DNA from: Oharaeibacter diazotrophicus | GTDB taxonomy: Bacteria; Pseudomonadota; Alphaproteobacteria; Rhizobiales; Pleomorphomonadaceae | Assembly: GCF_004362745.1 (NCBI RefSeq) | Contig: NZ_SNXY01000006.1 | Coordinates: 1,612,001-1,676,000 of the forward strand | DNA: 64,000 nt | Direction of reading: 5' to 3' | Part shown: in pieces, positions 1-8,362 of the stretch | Position numbering within the stretch: the stretch's first letter is position 1 | Layout of the letters: the number at the start of each line of letters is the position of its first letter | Made by a program: the position numbers and the translations under genes | Notes under the pieces: model-generated | The model's input: only the letters and a program-made list of their open reading frames with translations | Told to the model about the DNA's origin: nothing | Database searches by the model: none

Positions 1-516
1 ATCGCCGCCCTGGCGCCGGAGCGCACGCTCCACGTCACCGGCCTCTCCAAGGTGCTGAGCCCCGGGCTCCGGATCGGCGCGCTGGTGGTGCCGCGCGCCC
101 TCGCCGCCGCCGCCGCCGAGCGGGTTCAGGCCGCCTGCACGTCGGTGTCGGTGCTGTCCTGCCTGATCATGGAGACCTGGTTCGCCGACGGCACCGCCGA
201 CGTCGTCGCCCGCGCCATCCGCGAGGAGGCCCGCGCCCGCCTCGCGCTCGCCCGCGCCAAGCTGCCCGACGCCAAATTCGCCGCCGGCGGCTACCATCTC
301 TGGATGCCGATGCCCACCGCCGCCGCGGCCGAGTTCGTCGCCCGCGCCGCCGCGGCCGGGGTGCTTCTGATGTCGGCGCGCGCACCGCTCGCCGATCCCG
401 CCGATCCCGTGGGCGGCGTCCGCGTCAGCGTCGGCGGCCCGGCCCGGCCGACGCTTGAGCGGGCGCTCGACGTGCTCGCCGGCCTGTCCGAGCCGCCCGC
501 GATGGCGGCGATCTGA
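1..516 (+). CDS. PLP-dependent aminotransferase, MocR/GntR type (C-terminal part)
   Basis: Only the last 171 codons lie in the window; the open frame runs in from the left edge. The motif SKVLSPGLRIG is the pyridoxal-phosphate attachment site of fold-type I aminotransferases, with the Schiff-base lysine at codon 49-51. It is followed by the usual small domain (GGYHLWMPM, then a GVRVSVGG-like strand that normally contributes substrate-carboxylate binding). This ending is typical of MocR regulators, which fuse a GntR helix-turn-helix to an aminotransferase domain. The N-terminal half is outside the window, so a plain class I aminotransferase cannot be excluded. Substrate is unknown. It converges on the flagellar operon that ends at 622. 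Confidence 0.8.
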   Translation: MAALAPERTLHVTGLSKVLSPGLRIGALVVPRALAAAAAERVQAACTSVSVLSCLIMETWFADGTADVVARAIREEARARLALARAKLPDAKFAAGGYHLWMPMPTAAAAEFVARAAAAGVLLMSARAPLADPADPVGGVRVSVGGPARPTLERALDVLAGLSEPPAMAAI

Positions 517-621
517 GTCCCGAGCCCTGCGAGGAGCACCCGACCGGGCGCCGGCCGGATGGCAGGAACCTCCCGCCGTCCCGGCTCGGCCGGGGCGTCG
601 GGAGCCGGCGGAGACTCTTCC

Positions 622-3600
622 TCAACCCGCCGCGGGCGGTGCCGTCGGGGCGGCGGTGTTCTCGGCGCTGGTGCCGCCGCCGGCGCCGAGCGGCACGGCG
701 GTGCCGTTCTCGATCAGCGCCGGGCGGTTGGGATCGCCGAGTTCGAGGTAGCGCTTGCGGTAGTCGTCGAGGAAGGCCTGCAGCGTGCCGACGTTGGCGA
801 TCGACTTGACCACCTCCTGGAAGCTGCCGCCGGCCACCTGCATCCGGCTCGTCACCGCCTCGAAGGCGGCGCCGTTGGCGGTCTCGGCCATCTTCTTGGA
901 ATACTTGGCGCGCAGCCGGTCGAGGCTGAGGCGGTCGCCGGCGAGCGTGAAGCTGATGCCGGCCTTCAGCACCTGCATCTGCTCGAGATCCGACAGCGGC
1001 AGCGGCTCGTTCCAGCGGCCGCCGAGCATGCGCTCGTACTGGTCGCCGGCGTCCTCGTAGCGGTCGTTCTCCCACAGGATGTCGGCGCGCAGGCGCTCGA
1101 TGTCGCCGCCGCGCAGCGGCTTCAGGAGGTCGAGCGCGAGGTCGGGCTTGCCGGTCTCGGCGAGCGCGCGCGCCTCCACCGAGCGGCGCTGGCGCTCGAT
1201 GCCGGCCGGCAGTTCGGACTGCCGGGTGCGGCTGAGGATCAGCAGCGCGCGGTCGGGGCGCTGGTCGAGCAGGTAGACCAGCGCGAGGTCGGCCGCCACC
1301 TGGGCGCGGGCGGCGCCGCGCAGGCGGTTCTCGACCTGATAGGTCAGCAGTTGCTGGGCCTGCGGCAGCAGGTCGACGTCGACCAGCCGCTCGGCCAGCT
1401 TGCGCACCATGGCGTCGCCGCGCCGGCCGTTCGGCGTCAGCTCGCGGAAGTCGTAGTAGAGCGCCAGCGCCTCGGTCGGCTTCATCTCGTCGGCTTTGCC
1501 GTCGAGGTAGAGCGAGGCGAAGGCGGCCTGCATCTCGTCCTGCATCAGCCGGGTGGTCTGGGCGTTCGGGTCGATCTGCATCGCCGAGCGCATCACCTCG
1601 AAGGCGCGGCGGTAGTTGCCCTTCTCGATCGAGTACTGGCCGAGCGTGCGCAGCGTGTTGAGCTCGATGTCGTCGCCGCGCCAGGCCACCGCCAGTTGCT
1701 CCAGGCGGTCGAGCGCCTGGTCGAGGGTGATCAGCCCCTCGCGGCGCTGCAGCAGCACCAGCCGGTAGGTCGCCTCGGCCGCCACCGGACCACGGCCGGT
1801 GCGCACCACGTTGGAAAGGATGCCGATGGCGTCGCCGGCGTGACCGTCGGCGTCGATGGCGCGGGCGTTGAGGAGGTCGAGTTCGGCGAGTTCGTCAGGC
1901 CTCAGCGCCTTCGGGTCGATTTCCGAGAGCAGCGTCCGCGCCTTGGCGTAGTCGTTGAGCTCGAGCGCGGTCGCCACCGACGCCAGCATGAAGCGGCGCT
2001 GGATCACCCGCGGGAACGAGCCGATCACCTCCTCGGCGCGCGGCATCTGTTTGCGCGCGTCGGTGTGCCGGCCGAGGTCGACGTCGGCGATGGTCCGCCA
2101 GACCGCGGCATAGGGGCTGTCGGCGAGTTCGGGCCGGTCGAGCATCGACAGCGCCTCGGTCGGGCGGTGCATCAGCAGCGAGGCGCCCGCCCGCAGCACC
2201 GCCATGCGCTGCGACGTCTCCTCCTCCGGCGCGATCGAGCCGATCAGGCGCAGGATGCCGAGCGCTTCGGAGCCGAGACCGTTGGCGAGGTTGAACTTGG
2301 CGAGCTTGTACCAGCGGTCGACCCGGTCCGACTTCTCGCGCGCCTGCGAGACCTGACCCATCAGGTCGTGGCGCTTGTGCCAGAAGTCGGCGGCGTCGCC
2401 GGCCTCGGTGTCGGCGAAGTCGACGAAGCCGGGCCGTCCGCCGAGCGAGGAGCCGATCGACGCCGGCAGGTCGAGCACGGCGGCGCGCTTCGGTGCCGTG
2501 TCGGTGGAGATCGAGAGGCCGCCGGGACGGCGCAGCGACACCAGCTCCCCCTCGGACTTGACCTGGAGGTCGTCGACCTTGGGCAGGAAGGCGAGGCCGT
2601 GCGCCGACGACAGCGCCTCCACCTCGGCGAAGGTCTGCGGCTTGATCAGGCCGCGCGGCTGGCCGCGGCCGGTGATCACCAGGACCTCGTCGCCCGAAGC
2701 GGGGTCGGTGATGTGGTGCATCGCCGAAACCGGGCCGAACGGGATCTCCAGCGCCGCCGCGCCGTCGCCGGCGATCGAGCGCTTGATCGGCAGCGGCCGG
2801 GTCGGCGCCATCACCATGTCGCCGATCGTCACGACCCAGAAGGTGCCCTCGGGGTTCAGCGTGGCGAGCAGAGGTTCTGCCATCTCGATGCGGATCGCCT
2901 GTGCCTCGCCGCCGATCTTCATCGGCTCGATCGAACGGGCGTAGCCGGCCAGCGCGTCCTGCAACGGCGCCGCGTCGATCGGCGAGGGATCGTCGAACAC
3001 CAGCCAGACCGCCGGGCCACGGCTGAACAGGGCCGCGCCGATCTCGCCGTGGTAGGGGAAGACCACGCGCGTCGCGCTGCCGATCCGCTTGGCCTCGACC
3101 CGGATGGTGCCGTCGGCGAGGGCGTGCTCGTCGCCGCCGTCGGGCAGTTCGGCGAGTTGCCCACCCGTCGGCTTCACCCGGGCGGACGACGGGGCGGCGT
3201 ATTCCTCGGCCGTGGCGTCGGCGGCCGTGGTCGCGTGCGGCGCCTCGTGCGCGTCGGGAGCGGCGTGGCCGCCGGGGGCGGCGTGGCTGTCGGCGGCCGC
3301 GTCGTGGGCCTCCGGGACCGGCGGCAGCACGGCGAGACCGCCCTCGGCCGGAACTTCGTGTCCGACGTCCGCGGCATGGGACGCCGCCGTGCCGTGCCCG
3401 TCGGCTGCCGGTGCGGCACCGTGACCCTCGGCCGGCGCGGGCGCACCGTGACCCTCGGCAGCCGGCGTCGCACCGTGGCCCTCGGCGGCGTGGCCGGCCG
3501 GAACCACCGGGGTCGTGTCCTCGACGCCCGGCGCGTGCACCTCCTCGGTGGCCGTCGGCGGCGCCTCGCTGCCGTCGCGCGTCGCGGCGTGGACGATGGC

Positions 3601-4485
3601 GTCGTGCGGGCGCAGGGCGGCGGGGTCGACGTGACCCTGGATGTCGACGACGTAGGTGTTCTCGTCCTTGAAGGCGCGCACGTCGGCGCTCGGCTGCACC
3701 GACAGCAGCACCGTGATGCCGTCGTCGTCGCTCTCGGTGGAGATGTCGTCCAGATAGGGCGGCATGTCCATCCGCACGGTCGACAGGTCGACCTTGGCCT
3801 TGCGGTTGAAGCGGACGCTGACGCCGGAATCCTGGCGCTGGAAATCGGCCTCGAAGGGAACGTTCCAATGGAACGTCAACCGGCTGAAGGTCGGCGCGCG
3901 GGCGACGGTGAGGTCGAGCTTGGCCGCCTTGGAGCCGGCCACCTTCAGCATCTCGGCCTCGCGGGCGCGGCGGGCGGCGTCCTCGGCCCGCCGCGCGAGT
4001 TCGGCGATGATCTCGTCGGGCAGCCGCGGCGGCGGACCGGCCCAGTCGGCCGGCAGGAAGTCGAGGAACAGCTTCGGACCCGCTTCCATGGTGTTGACAC
4101 GGGTGCCGCGGGTCAGCGCGAAGCGGGCGCCGCGGCCCTCCGGGTCGGCGCGGGCGATCATCACGAACTTGGACAGCATCGACGACACCCGGGAGACGTC
4201 GATCTCGACCGGGTCCTCGAAGTGCAGCACGAGCACGCCGTTGTCGGTGTTCACCGTGTAGGCGGGCAGGATGTTCTTGTCGGCGAACGAGACGATGATG
4301 CGCCCGAAATTCGCCTCGGGCTTGATCTCGACCGAGACCGCCTGGGCCGCCGCGGTCATCACCGTCCACAGGAGCGCGGCGACGAGGCATACCACGGACG
4401 CGATCCACCGCCCGACGTCGCCGCCGGGCCGGTCGACGACACCGACCGCATTCCGGCGTTCAGTTGTCACCATGGCCTCGCCCAC
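622..4485 (-). CDS. Large secreted TPR protein at the end of the fliL-fliM-motE operon
   Basis: Protein of 1,287 residues with a hydrophobic export segment near residues 27-48 (ending TAAAQAVS). A beta-rich N-terminal part to about residue 310 is followed by a His/Gly/Ala low-complexity stretch (about 3225-3540) with several EGHGA units. The C-terminal half is made of tandem helical TPR-like repeats such as LAKFNLANGLGSEALGIL. The start is GTG at 4485 because AGGAA lies 7 nt upstream; the ATG at 4473 has no such site. It follows motE by 74 nt, and a CtrA-type TTAA-N7-TTAA box lies in that gap. No domain gives a biochemical role. Its place beside MotE, the periplasmic chaperone of the rhizobial motor protein MotC, suggests a periplasmic partner in motor assembly; this is inference. 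Confidence 0.75.
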   Translation of the reverse strand: MGEAMVTTERRNAVGVVDRPGGDVGRWIASVVCLVAALLWTVMTAAAQAVSVEIKPEANFGRIIVSFADKNILPAYTVNTDNGVLVLHFEDPVEIDVSRVSSMLSKFVMIARADPEGRGARFALTRGTRVNTMEAGPKLFLDFLPADWAGPPPRLPDEIIAELARRAEDAARRAREAEMLKVAGSKAAKLDLTVARAPTFSRLTFHWNVPFEADFQRQDSGVSVRFNRKAKVDLSTVRMDMPPYLDDISTESDDDGITVLLSVQPSADVRAFKDENTYVVDIQGHVDPAALRPHDAIVHAATRDGSEAPPTATEEVHAPGVEDTTPVVPAGHAAEGHGATPAAEGHGAPAPAEGHGAAPAADGHGTAASHAADVGHEVPAEGGLAVLPPVPEAHDAAADSHAAPGGHAAPDAHEAPHATTAADATAEEYAAPSSARVKPTGGQLAELPDGGDEHALADGTIRVEAKRIGSATRVVFPYHGEIGAALFSRGPAVWLVFDDPSPIDAAPLQDALAGYARSIEPMKIGGEAQAIRIEMAEPLLATLNPEGTFWVVTIGDMVMAPTRPLPIKRSIAGDGAAALEIPFGPVSAMHHITDPASGDEVLVITGRGQPRGLIKPQTFAEVEALSSAHGLAFLPKVDDLQVKSEGELVSLRRPGGLSISTDTAPKRAAVLDLPASIGSSLGGRPGFVDFADTEAGDAADFWHKRHDLMGQVSQAREKSDRVDRWYKLAKFNLANGLGSEALGILRLIGSIAPEEETSQRMAVLRAGASLLMHRPTEALSMLDRPELADSPYAAVWRTIADVDLGRHTDARKQMPRAEEVIGSFPRVIQRRFMLASVATALELNDYAKARTLLSEIDPKALRPDELAELDLLNARAIDADGHAGDAIGILSNVVRTGRGPVAAEATYRLVLLQRREGLITLDQALDRLEQLAVAWRGDDIELNTLRTLGQYSIEKGNYRRAFEVMRSAMQIDPNAQTTRLMQDEMQAAFASLYLDGKADEMKPTEALALYYDFRELTPNGRRGDAMVRKLAERLVDVDLLPQAQQLLTYQVENRLRGAARAQVAADLALVYLLDQRPDRALLILSRTRQSELPAGIERQRRSVEARALAETGKPDLALDLLKPLRGGDIERLRADILWENDRYEDAGDQYERMLGGRWNEPLPLSDLEQMQVLKAGISFTLAGDRLSLDRLRAKYSKKMAETANGAAFEAVTSRMQVAGGSFQEVVKSIANVGTLQAFLDDYRKRYLELGDPNRPALIENGTAVPLGAGGGTSAENTAAPTAPPAAG

Positions 4486-4530
4486 CGGCCGCTTCCTGCG
4501 GCCTCTCGGGACGACCCTACGGACGCGCGT

Positions 4531-4545
4531 TTAAGCCGCCGTTAA
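4531..4545 (-). promoter_or_regulatory. CtrA-type box before the TPR gene
   Basis: TTAA-GCCGCCG-TTAA fits the alphaproteobacterial CtrA half-site pair with the canonical 7-nt spacer. It lies 46 nt upstream of the TPR gene start inside an otherwise compact operon, so it could give that last gene its own promoter. Confidence 0.45.
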
Positions 4546-4559
4546 ATCGAAGGCTCGAA

Positions 4560-5849
4560 TCAGCCGTTCGGCGCGGGTTGGATCTTCGGCAACGCCGCCG
4601 GATCGGTCGGCCCGGCGTCGCCGCCGCTCTCGGGCACCGGGATCGTCATCTCGTCCGGGGTGCCACCGGGCACCAGCGGGATCGCCAGCGGCGCCTGGGA
4701 CGACGGCTCGTCGGTCATGCGCACCACGATCTGGCGCGGGCCCTGGTCGCCGGCGAGCAGCAGGGTCAGCCGCGCCGCCTTGGTAGGCGCCATCGCCGCC
4801 AGGATCGGCGAGAGCTTGCGCGGGTTCATCTTGCGGGCGATGGCGGTCAGCACGGAGACGTCGAGCGAGTTGAACACCTCGGCGGCCGCCTTCGGCTTCA
4901 TCGCCTCGTAGAGCTGCACCAGCCCCTTGATCTGCTCGTCCTCCTGCTCGGCCGCCGCCGCGCCGGGGGCGGCCGCCCCGCCCTGCCCTGCCGCTGCGCC
5001 GCCGCCGCCGGGCACCGTGTTCAGCTGGTTCTCGATCGACTTCAGCTCGTCGACGCGCTGCTGCAGCCGGATCTCGGCGGCGCGCAGCAGCTTCATGCGC
5101 ACGTCGATCTCCTGCTGGCGGCGGTCGAGTTCGTCGCGTCGCTTGCCGAGCGCCTCGAGGACGGCCGCCTCCGAGGTCGAACCCGGCGGCTGGTACTCCT
5201 CCGGCCGCACGGTCGAGACGCCCTCGGGCAGCTTGGGGCCGCTGGAACCGTGTCCGCCCTCGGCCGGAGCCCCGTGACCGCCTTCGGCGGGAGCCGCGTG
5301 ACCGCCCTCGGCCGGCGCCGCGCCGTGCTCACCGGCGGCCGGAGCCGCCTCGCCGTGTCCACCTTCCGCGGGCGCCGCGGCGTGCTCGCCCGCGGCCGGA
5401 ACCGCCTCGCCGTGACCACCCTCGGCGGGCGCAGCGGCACCGTGCTCGCCCGCGGCCGGAGCCGCCTCGCCGTGGCCACCTTCCGCCGGCGCGGCTTCGC
5501 CGTGGCCGCCCTCGGCGGGGGCCGCTTCGCCGTGACCGCCCTCGGCCGGCGCGCCGTGACCGCCGCCGTGGCCGCCACCCTCCTGCTGCTTGGCGAGCGC
5601 CTCGGCCTCCTTGGCGAGGTCGAGCGGCGCGCCGAGGATGATCGGGTCCTCGATCGATTCCGCGTCGGCCGGCTTGGCGGCGCCGTGCCCGCCCTCGGCC
5701 TCGCCGCCGTGTCCGCCGTCGCCCGCCGCCACCGCCGCGACCGGGCCGAGCGCGAAGGAACCGGCGCCGGTGGCGAGGCCCACCAGCTTCAGCACCAGCA
5801 GCGCCGAGGTCGCGAACAGGACGATCGGGAGGAGGCGGAGCGTCTTCAT
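4560..5849 (-). CDS. motE: MotE-family flagellar motor chaperone
   Basis: 429 residues. An N-terminal hydrophobic segment (about residues 5-28) is a signal anchor, placing the rest in the periplasm. A coiled coil lies around residues 225-275 (REELD-like, ELKSIENQL). The C-terminal domain (YEAMKPKAAAEVFNSL, then ILAAMAPTKAARLT) is the MotE/MgtE-N-like helical superhelix. In Sinorhizobium MotE stabilises MotC for flagellar rotation. Unlike the typical shorter MotE, this one carries a Gly/His-rich insert (residues 45-60 and 91-205) built on a 10-residue unit PAEGGHGEAA. It starts 7 nt after the DUF6468 gene. Confidence 0.88.
   Translation of the reverse strand: MKTLRLLPIVLFATSALLVLKLVGLATGAGSFALGPVAAVAAGDGGHGGEAEGGHGAAKPADAESIEDPIILGAPLDLAKEAEALAKQQEGGGHGGGHGAPAEGGHGEAAPAEGGHGEAAPAEGGHGEAAPAAGEHGAAAPAEGGHGEAVPAAGEHAAAPAEGGHGEAAPAAGEHGAAPAEGGHAAPAEGGHGAPAEGGHGSSGPKLPEGVSTVRPEEYQPPGSTSEAAVLEALGKRRDELDRRQQEIDVRMKLLRAAEIRLQQRVDELKSIENQLNTVPGGGGAAAGQGGAAAPGAAAAEQEDEQIKGLVQLYEAMKPKAAAEVFNSLDVSVLTAIARKMNPRKLSPILAAMAPTKAARLTLLLAGDQGPRQIVVRMTDEPSSQAPLAIPLVPGGTPDEMTIPVPESGGDAGPTDPAALPKIQPAPNG
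5235..5579 (-). repeat. In-gene 30-bp repeats encoding PAEGGHGEAA units
   Basis: Codons 91-205 of motE encode near-perfect decapeptide repeats (PAEGGHGEAA three times in a row, then PAAGEHGAAA variants). The DNA repeats with a 30-bp period and stays in frame. The neighbouring TPR protein has similar EGHGA units. Confidence 0.85.
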
Positions 5850-5856
5850 GGCTTGC

Positions 5857-6330
5857 TCAGGCGGCCTCCTCGCGGGAGCGGCGGTAGGCGGCGAGCCGCT
5901 CGGCCGCGGCTTCCGCGGCGGCCTGGAGGCCGCGGGCGGCGGGTTCGCGGGCCGGCGCCGCCGGCGTCTCGGGCGCGGGCGCGGCCGCCTTGCCCGGCAT
6001 CGCCGCGCCGACGATGGCGCCGATCCGGCGCACGATCTCCGAACCGGCCACGAGCTGGCGGTCGAGGTCGCCGACCAGCGCCTCCGCCGCCTTCATCCGG
6101 CCGCCGAGCGAGGTTTCGCAGGCGTTGGCGGTGGCCTTGAGGCCGAGGATCGCCCGTTCGGCGATCTCGGTGGCCGTGATCAGCTCGGCAATGGTGGCGC
6201 GCAGCACCTCCTCGTCGGCGCGCAGCCGGGTCAGGCGCCGGTTCAGCACCATGCAATAGCCGATGGTGAGGACGAGCAGCACGGCGACCACGACCTCGAT
6301 CGCCATTCCGAGTGAGAAACCCGTCGTCAT
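5857..6330 (-). CDS. DUF6468 membrane protein between fliM and motE
   Basis: 157 residues starting MTTGFSLGMAIEVV. One transmembrane helix lies at about residues 8-30. A long helical region (VLRATIAELITATEIAERAILGL) and an Ala/Pro-rich tail follow. The start ATG at 6330 overlaps the fliM stop by ATGA, indicating translational coupling. This small single-pass protein is a regular member of the fliL-fliM-DUF6468-motE cluster in Hyphomicrobiales; its role in the motor is unknown. Confidence 0.82.
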   Translation of the reverse strand: MTTGFSLGMAIEVVVAVLLVLTIGYCMVLNRRLTRLRADEEVLRATIAELITATEIAERAILGLKATANACETSLGGRMKAAEALVGDLDRQLVAGSEIVRRIGAIVGAAMPGKAAAPAPETPAAPAREPAARGLQAAAEAAAERLAAYRRSREEAA

Positions 6331-7538
6331 GTCTGCTCCAGCTCCTTCTGCACCGCCCGCTCGAACGCGGCCAGCGTCATGCGCGGCCGCCGGAGCGGCC
6401 GGTTCACCTTCACCGACACCTTCTCGCCGAGCCGGCCGATGTGCCCCGTGGTCAGGTGCACGCTGCCGCACTTCACCGCGATCGGGTCCTGCGGCGACAC
6501 GTTGAACACCAGCGTCTGCCCGACCTCGAGGTCGAGCACCATCGACAGCGGCAGGTCCTCCTCGCACATCACCGCGTCGACCGCGATGCCGGCGTGGAAG
6601 ATCTCGGTGGCGAGATGGCCCTCCCAGATGGTGTCGCGGCCGAACTTCTCGCCCATGATCATCTGCAGCAGCAGATGCCGGATCGGTTCGATGGTCGCGT
6701 AGGGCAGCAGCATCTCGATTTTGCCGCCGCGGTCCTCCATGTCGACGCGGAACTGCACCAGGATGCAGGCGTTCGCGGGCCGCGAGATCGGCGCGAAGCG
6801 CGGGTTGGTCTCGAGGCGCTCCAGCGTGAAGTCGATCTGCGTCAGCGGCGCGAAGGCCTTGGCGGCGTCGGCGAGCAGGATCTCGATCATCCGCCGCACG
6901 AGGTTCATCTCGATCGTGGTGTAGGGCCGGCCCTCGACGCGGATCGCGGTGGTGCCGCGGCCGCCGCCGAGCAGCACGTCGATGATCGAGTAGATCAGCG
7001 AGGAATCGACCGTGACGAGGCCGTAGTTGTCCCACTGCTCGGCCTTGAACACCGAGAGGATGGCCGGCAGGGGGATCGAGTTCAGATAGTCGCCGAAACG
7101 CACCGACGAGATCGAATCGAGCGAGACCTCGACGTTGTCGGAGGTGAAGTTGCGCAACGAGGTCGTAGTCTCGCGGACGAGCCGGTCGAACACGATCTCC
7201 AGCATCGGCAGGCGCTCGTAGGACACGAGCGCCGAGTTGACCAGCGCGCGGATGCCGCTCTGGTCGGAGGCGAAATGGTCGTCGAGGTTGAAGCCGAGGA
7301 GGTTGTCGATCTCCTCCTGGTTCAGCACGCGATCGGCGCCGCGCGAGGTCTGGTCGAGCTCGCCGTCGTTGTCGTCGATCATCGCCGCCCACTGGGCGGC
7401 GACGGCGTCGGCGTTCTCGACGCCCTGCTCCTCGAGCGCGGCGCCCCATTCCGCCGCGAGGTCGTCCATGTCGCCGCCCTTCTGCTCGGCGAGCGCGGCA
7501 CCCCAGTCGGCGGAGAGGTCTTCGTCCTCGTTTTCCAT
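6327..7538 (-). CDS. fliM: Flagellar motor switch protein FliM
   Basis: 403 residues from the ATG at 7538. A GAGG site 11 nt upstream favours this start over a GTG at 7547. It is the C-ring protein that binds CheY-P and passes the signal to FliG. The CheY-binding motif LNQEEIDNLL is at residues 72-81, followed by the FliM middle domain (VLLGGGRG) and the SpoA-type C-terminal domain (LEVGQTLVFNV). Usually the CheY motif begins near residue 1. Here it is pushed back by a leader with three copies of an (A/E)-x-W-G-A-A-L-like unit (residues about 8-19, 27-38, 46-55). Its stop overlaps the next gene by ATGA. Confidence 0.95.
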   Translation of the reverse strand: MENEDEDLSADWGAALAEQKGGDMDDLAAEWGAALEEQGVENADAVAAQWAAMIDDNDGELDQTSRGADRVLNQEEIDNLLGFNLDDHFASDQSGIRALVNSALVSYERLPMLEIVFDRLVRETTTSLRNFTSDNVEVSLDSISSVRFGDYLNSIPLPAILSVFKAEQWDNYGLVTVDSSLIYSIIDVLLGGGRGTTAIRVEGRPYTTIEMNLVRRMIEILLADAAKAFAPLTQIDFTLERLETNPRFAPISRPANACILVQFRVDMEDRGGKIEMLLPYATIEPIRHLLLQMIMGEKFGRDTIWEGHLATEIFHAGIAVDAVMCEEDLPLSMVLDLEVGQTLVFNVSPQDPIAVKCGSVHLTTGHIGRLGEKVSVKVNRPLRRPRMTLAAFERAVQKELEQT

Positions 7539-7551
7539 CGCGCTCACGTCC

Positions 7552-8064
7552 TCACTGCACGATGACGTTCTTGAACAGCACGTCGTCGACCCGCGCCGGA
7601 TAGACCGCGATGTTGATCCGGCGCTGCAGTTCCTCCTTCAGCCGGTACAGCCCGGCCGAGCCCTGCAGGTCCGACACCCGGAGTTCGCGCATGTAGGTCT
7701 GGAAGGCGTCGAGCACGCGCGGCATGTTCGGCTCGACCAGCTTCAGCATGTTCTCGTCCGAGAGCTCCAGCGCGACCTGGAGCTTGACGTAGGCGGCGTG
7801 GTTCTCGGTGGTGGAGAGGTTCAGGATCATCACCGGCAGGTCGTAGTAGTAGGCCGTCGGCTGCTGCTCTTCGACGATCTGCTTGGCGGTCTCGGCCGGG
7901 TCGGGCTCGCCGCCCATCATCATGAAGGCCGCGCCGCCGCCGCCGACCAGGAGCAGCAGCAGGCCGCCGCCCGCCGCGATGACGAGCTTCTTGTTGGCGA
8001 GGAGGCCCTTCAGACCCTTCTTGCCCTCGCCGCCTTCCGCTTCGCCCTCGTCGTCCTTGGCCAT
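7552..8064 (-). CDS. fliL: Flagellar basal body-associated protein FliL
   Basis: 170 residues from MAKDDEGEAEGG. A cytoplasmic Lys/Glu-rich start, one transmembrane helix (about residues 25-47, VIAAGGGLLLLLVGGGG) and a periplasmic FliL domain (LPVMILNLSTTENHAAYVK, ending NVIVQ). FliL rings surround stator units and support torque. It is the first gene of the minus-strand operon, divergent from flgF. Longer in-frame starts up to 8145 exist, but MAKDDE is the typical family start. A TTAA-N7-TTGA CtrA-like box lies 85 nt upstream. Confidence 0.93.
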   Translation of the reverse strand: MAKDDEGEAEGGEGKKGLKGLLANKKLVIAAGGGLLLLLVGGGGAAFMMMGGEPDPAETAKQIVEEQQPTAYYYDLPVMILNLSTTENHAAYVKLQVALELSDENMLKLVEPNMPRVLDAFQTYMRELRVSDLQGSAGLYRLKEELQRRINIAVYPARVDDVLFKNVIVQ

Positions 8065-8148
8065 GCCCCGCTCGCCCGCCGGATCCCGCGTCGCCGACTC
8101 TCGCGCGGCGCCGTCCCGTCCCTCCGGTGGACGTTGCGGCCGCAATGG

Positions 8149-8163
8149 TTAACGAAACGTTGA
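8149..8163 (-). promoter_or_regulatory. CtrA-like box upstream of fliL
   Basis: TTAA-CGAAACG-TTGA, one mismatch from TTAA-N7-TTAA, 85 nt before fliL. It sits in the fliL/flgF divergent region together with an FlbD-like palindrome. Confidence 0.35.
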
Positions 8164-8178
8164 CGGTTCGTTAACTCC

Positions 8179-8194
8179 CCGGCAAATCCTGCCG
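8179..8194. promoter_or_regulatory. FlbD (ftr)-like palindrome, fliL/flgF region
   Basis: CGGCA-AATCC-TGCCG inside CCGGCAAATCCTGCCG. Nearly the same sequence occurs at 31191-31209 and 13067-13083, each time about 90-100 bp from a sigma-54 promoter. It lies between fliL and flgF, so it could activate flgF and modulate fliL. Confidence 0.55.
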
Positions 8195-8220
8195 CCCCGA
8201 CCCGGCACCCGGCAGCTTCG

Positions 8221-8235
8221 TTACCGCGCGGTTAA
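8221..8235 (+). promoter_or_regulatory. CtrA-like box between the palindrome and the flgF promoter
   Basis: TTAC-CGCGCGG-TTAA, one mismatch from the consensus. The order palindrome, CtrA-like box, sigma-54 promoter is the same as upstream of flgE. Confidence 0.3.
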
Positions 8236-8279
8236 CCCTCCTGCACCACGATGCCGCTGTTTTCATTGGATTTTCGAGT

Positions 8280-8294
8280 TGGCACGGCTCCTGC
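8280..8294 (+). promoter_or_regulatory. Sigma-54 promoter for flgFGAH
   Basis: TGGCACGGCTCCTGC has the invariant GG-N10-GC of -24/-12 promoters and the TGGCACG half-box. It lies 68 nt before the flgF ATG and would leave a leader of roughly 55-60 nt. Confidence 0.7.
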
Positions 8295-8362
8295 GAGGCA
8301 GTCGTCGGAGCCGCGGCGCTGGGGAGCGCTTCCCGCGGGTCCGCCAGGACTTGGGGATTCAC

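Noticed and set aside
559-4545. A plus-strand frame of more than 1,300 codons opposite the TPR gene
   Set aside because: Its product is a low-complexity Arg/His/Leu/Val string typical of the antisense of a GC-rich gene; the minus-strand protein has clear export signal and TPR-like repeats.
8181-8196. Sigma-54 promoter for fliL on the minus strand
   Set aside because: The GG to GC distance is 8 or 11, not 10; the sequence is better explained by the FlbD-like palindrome.
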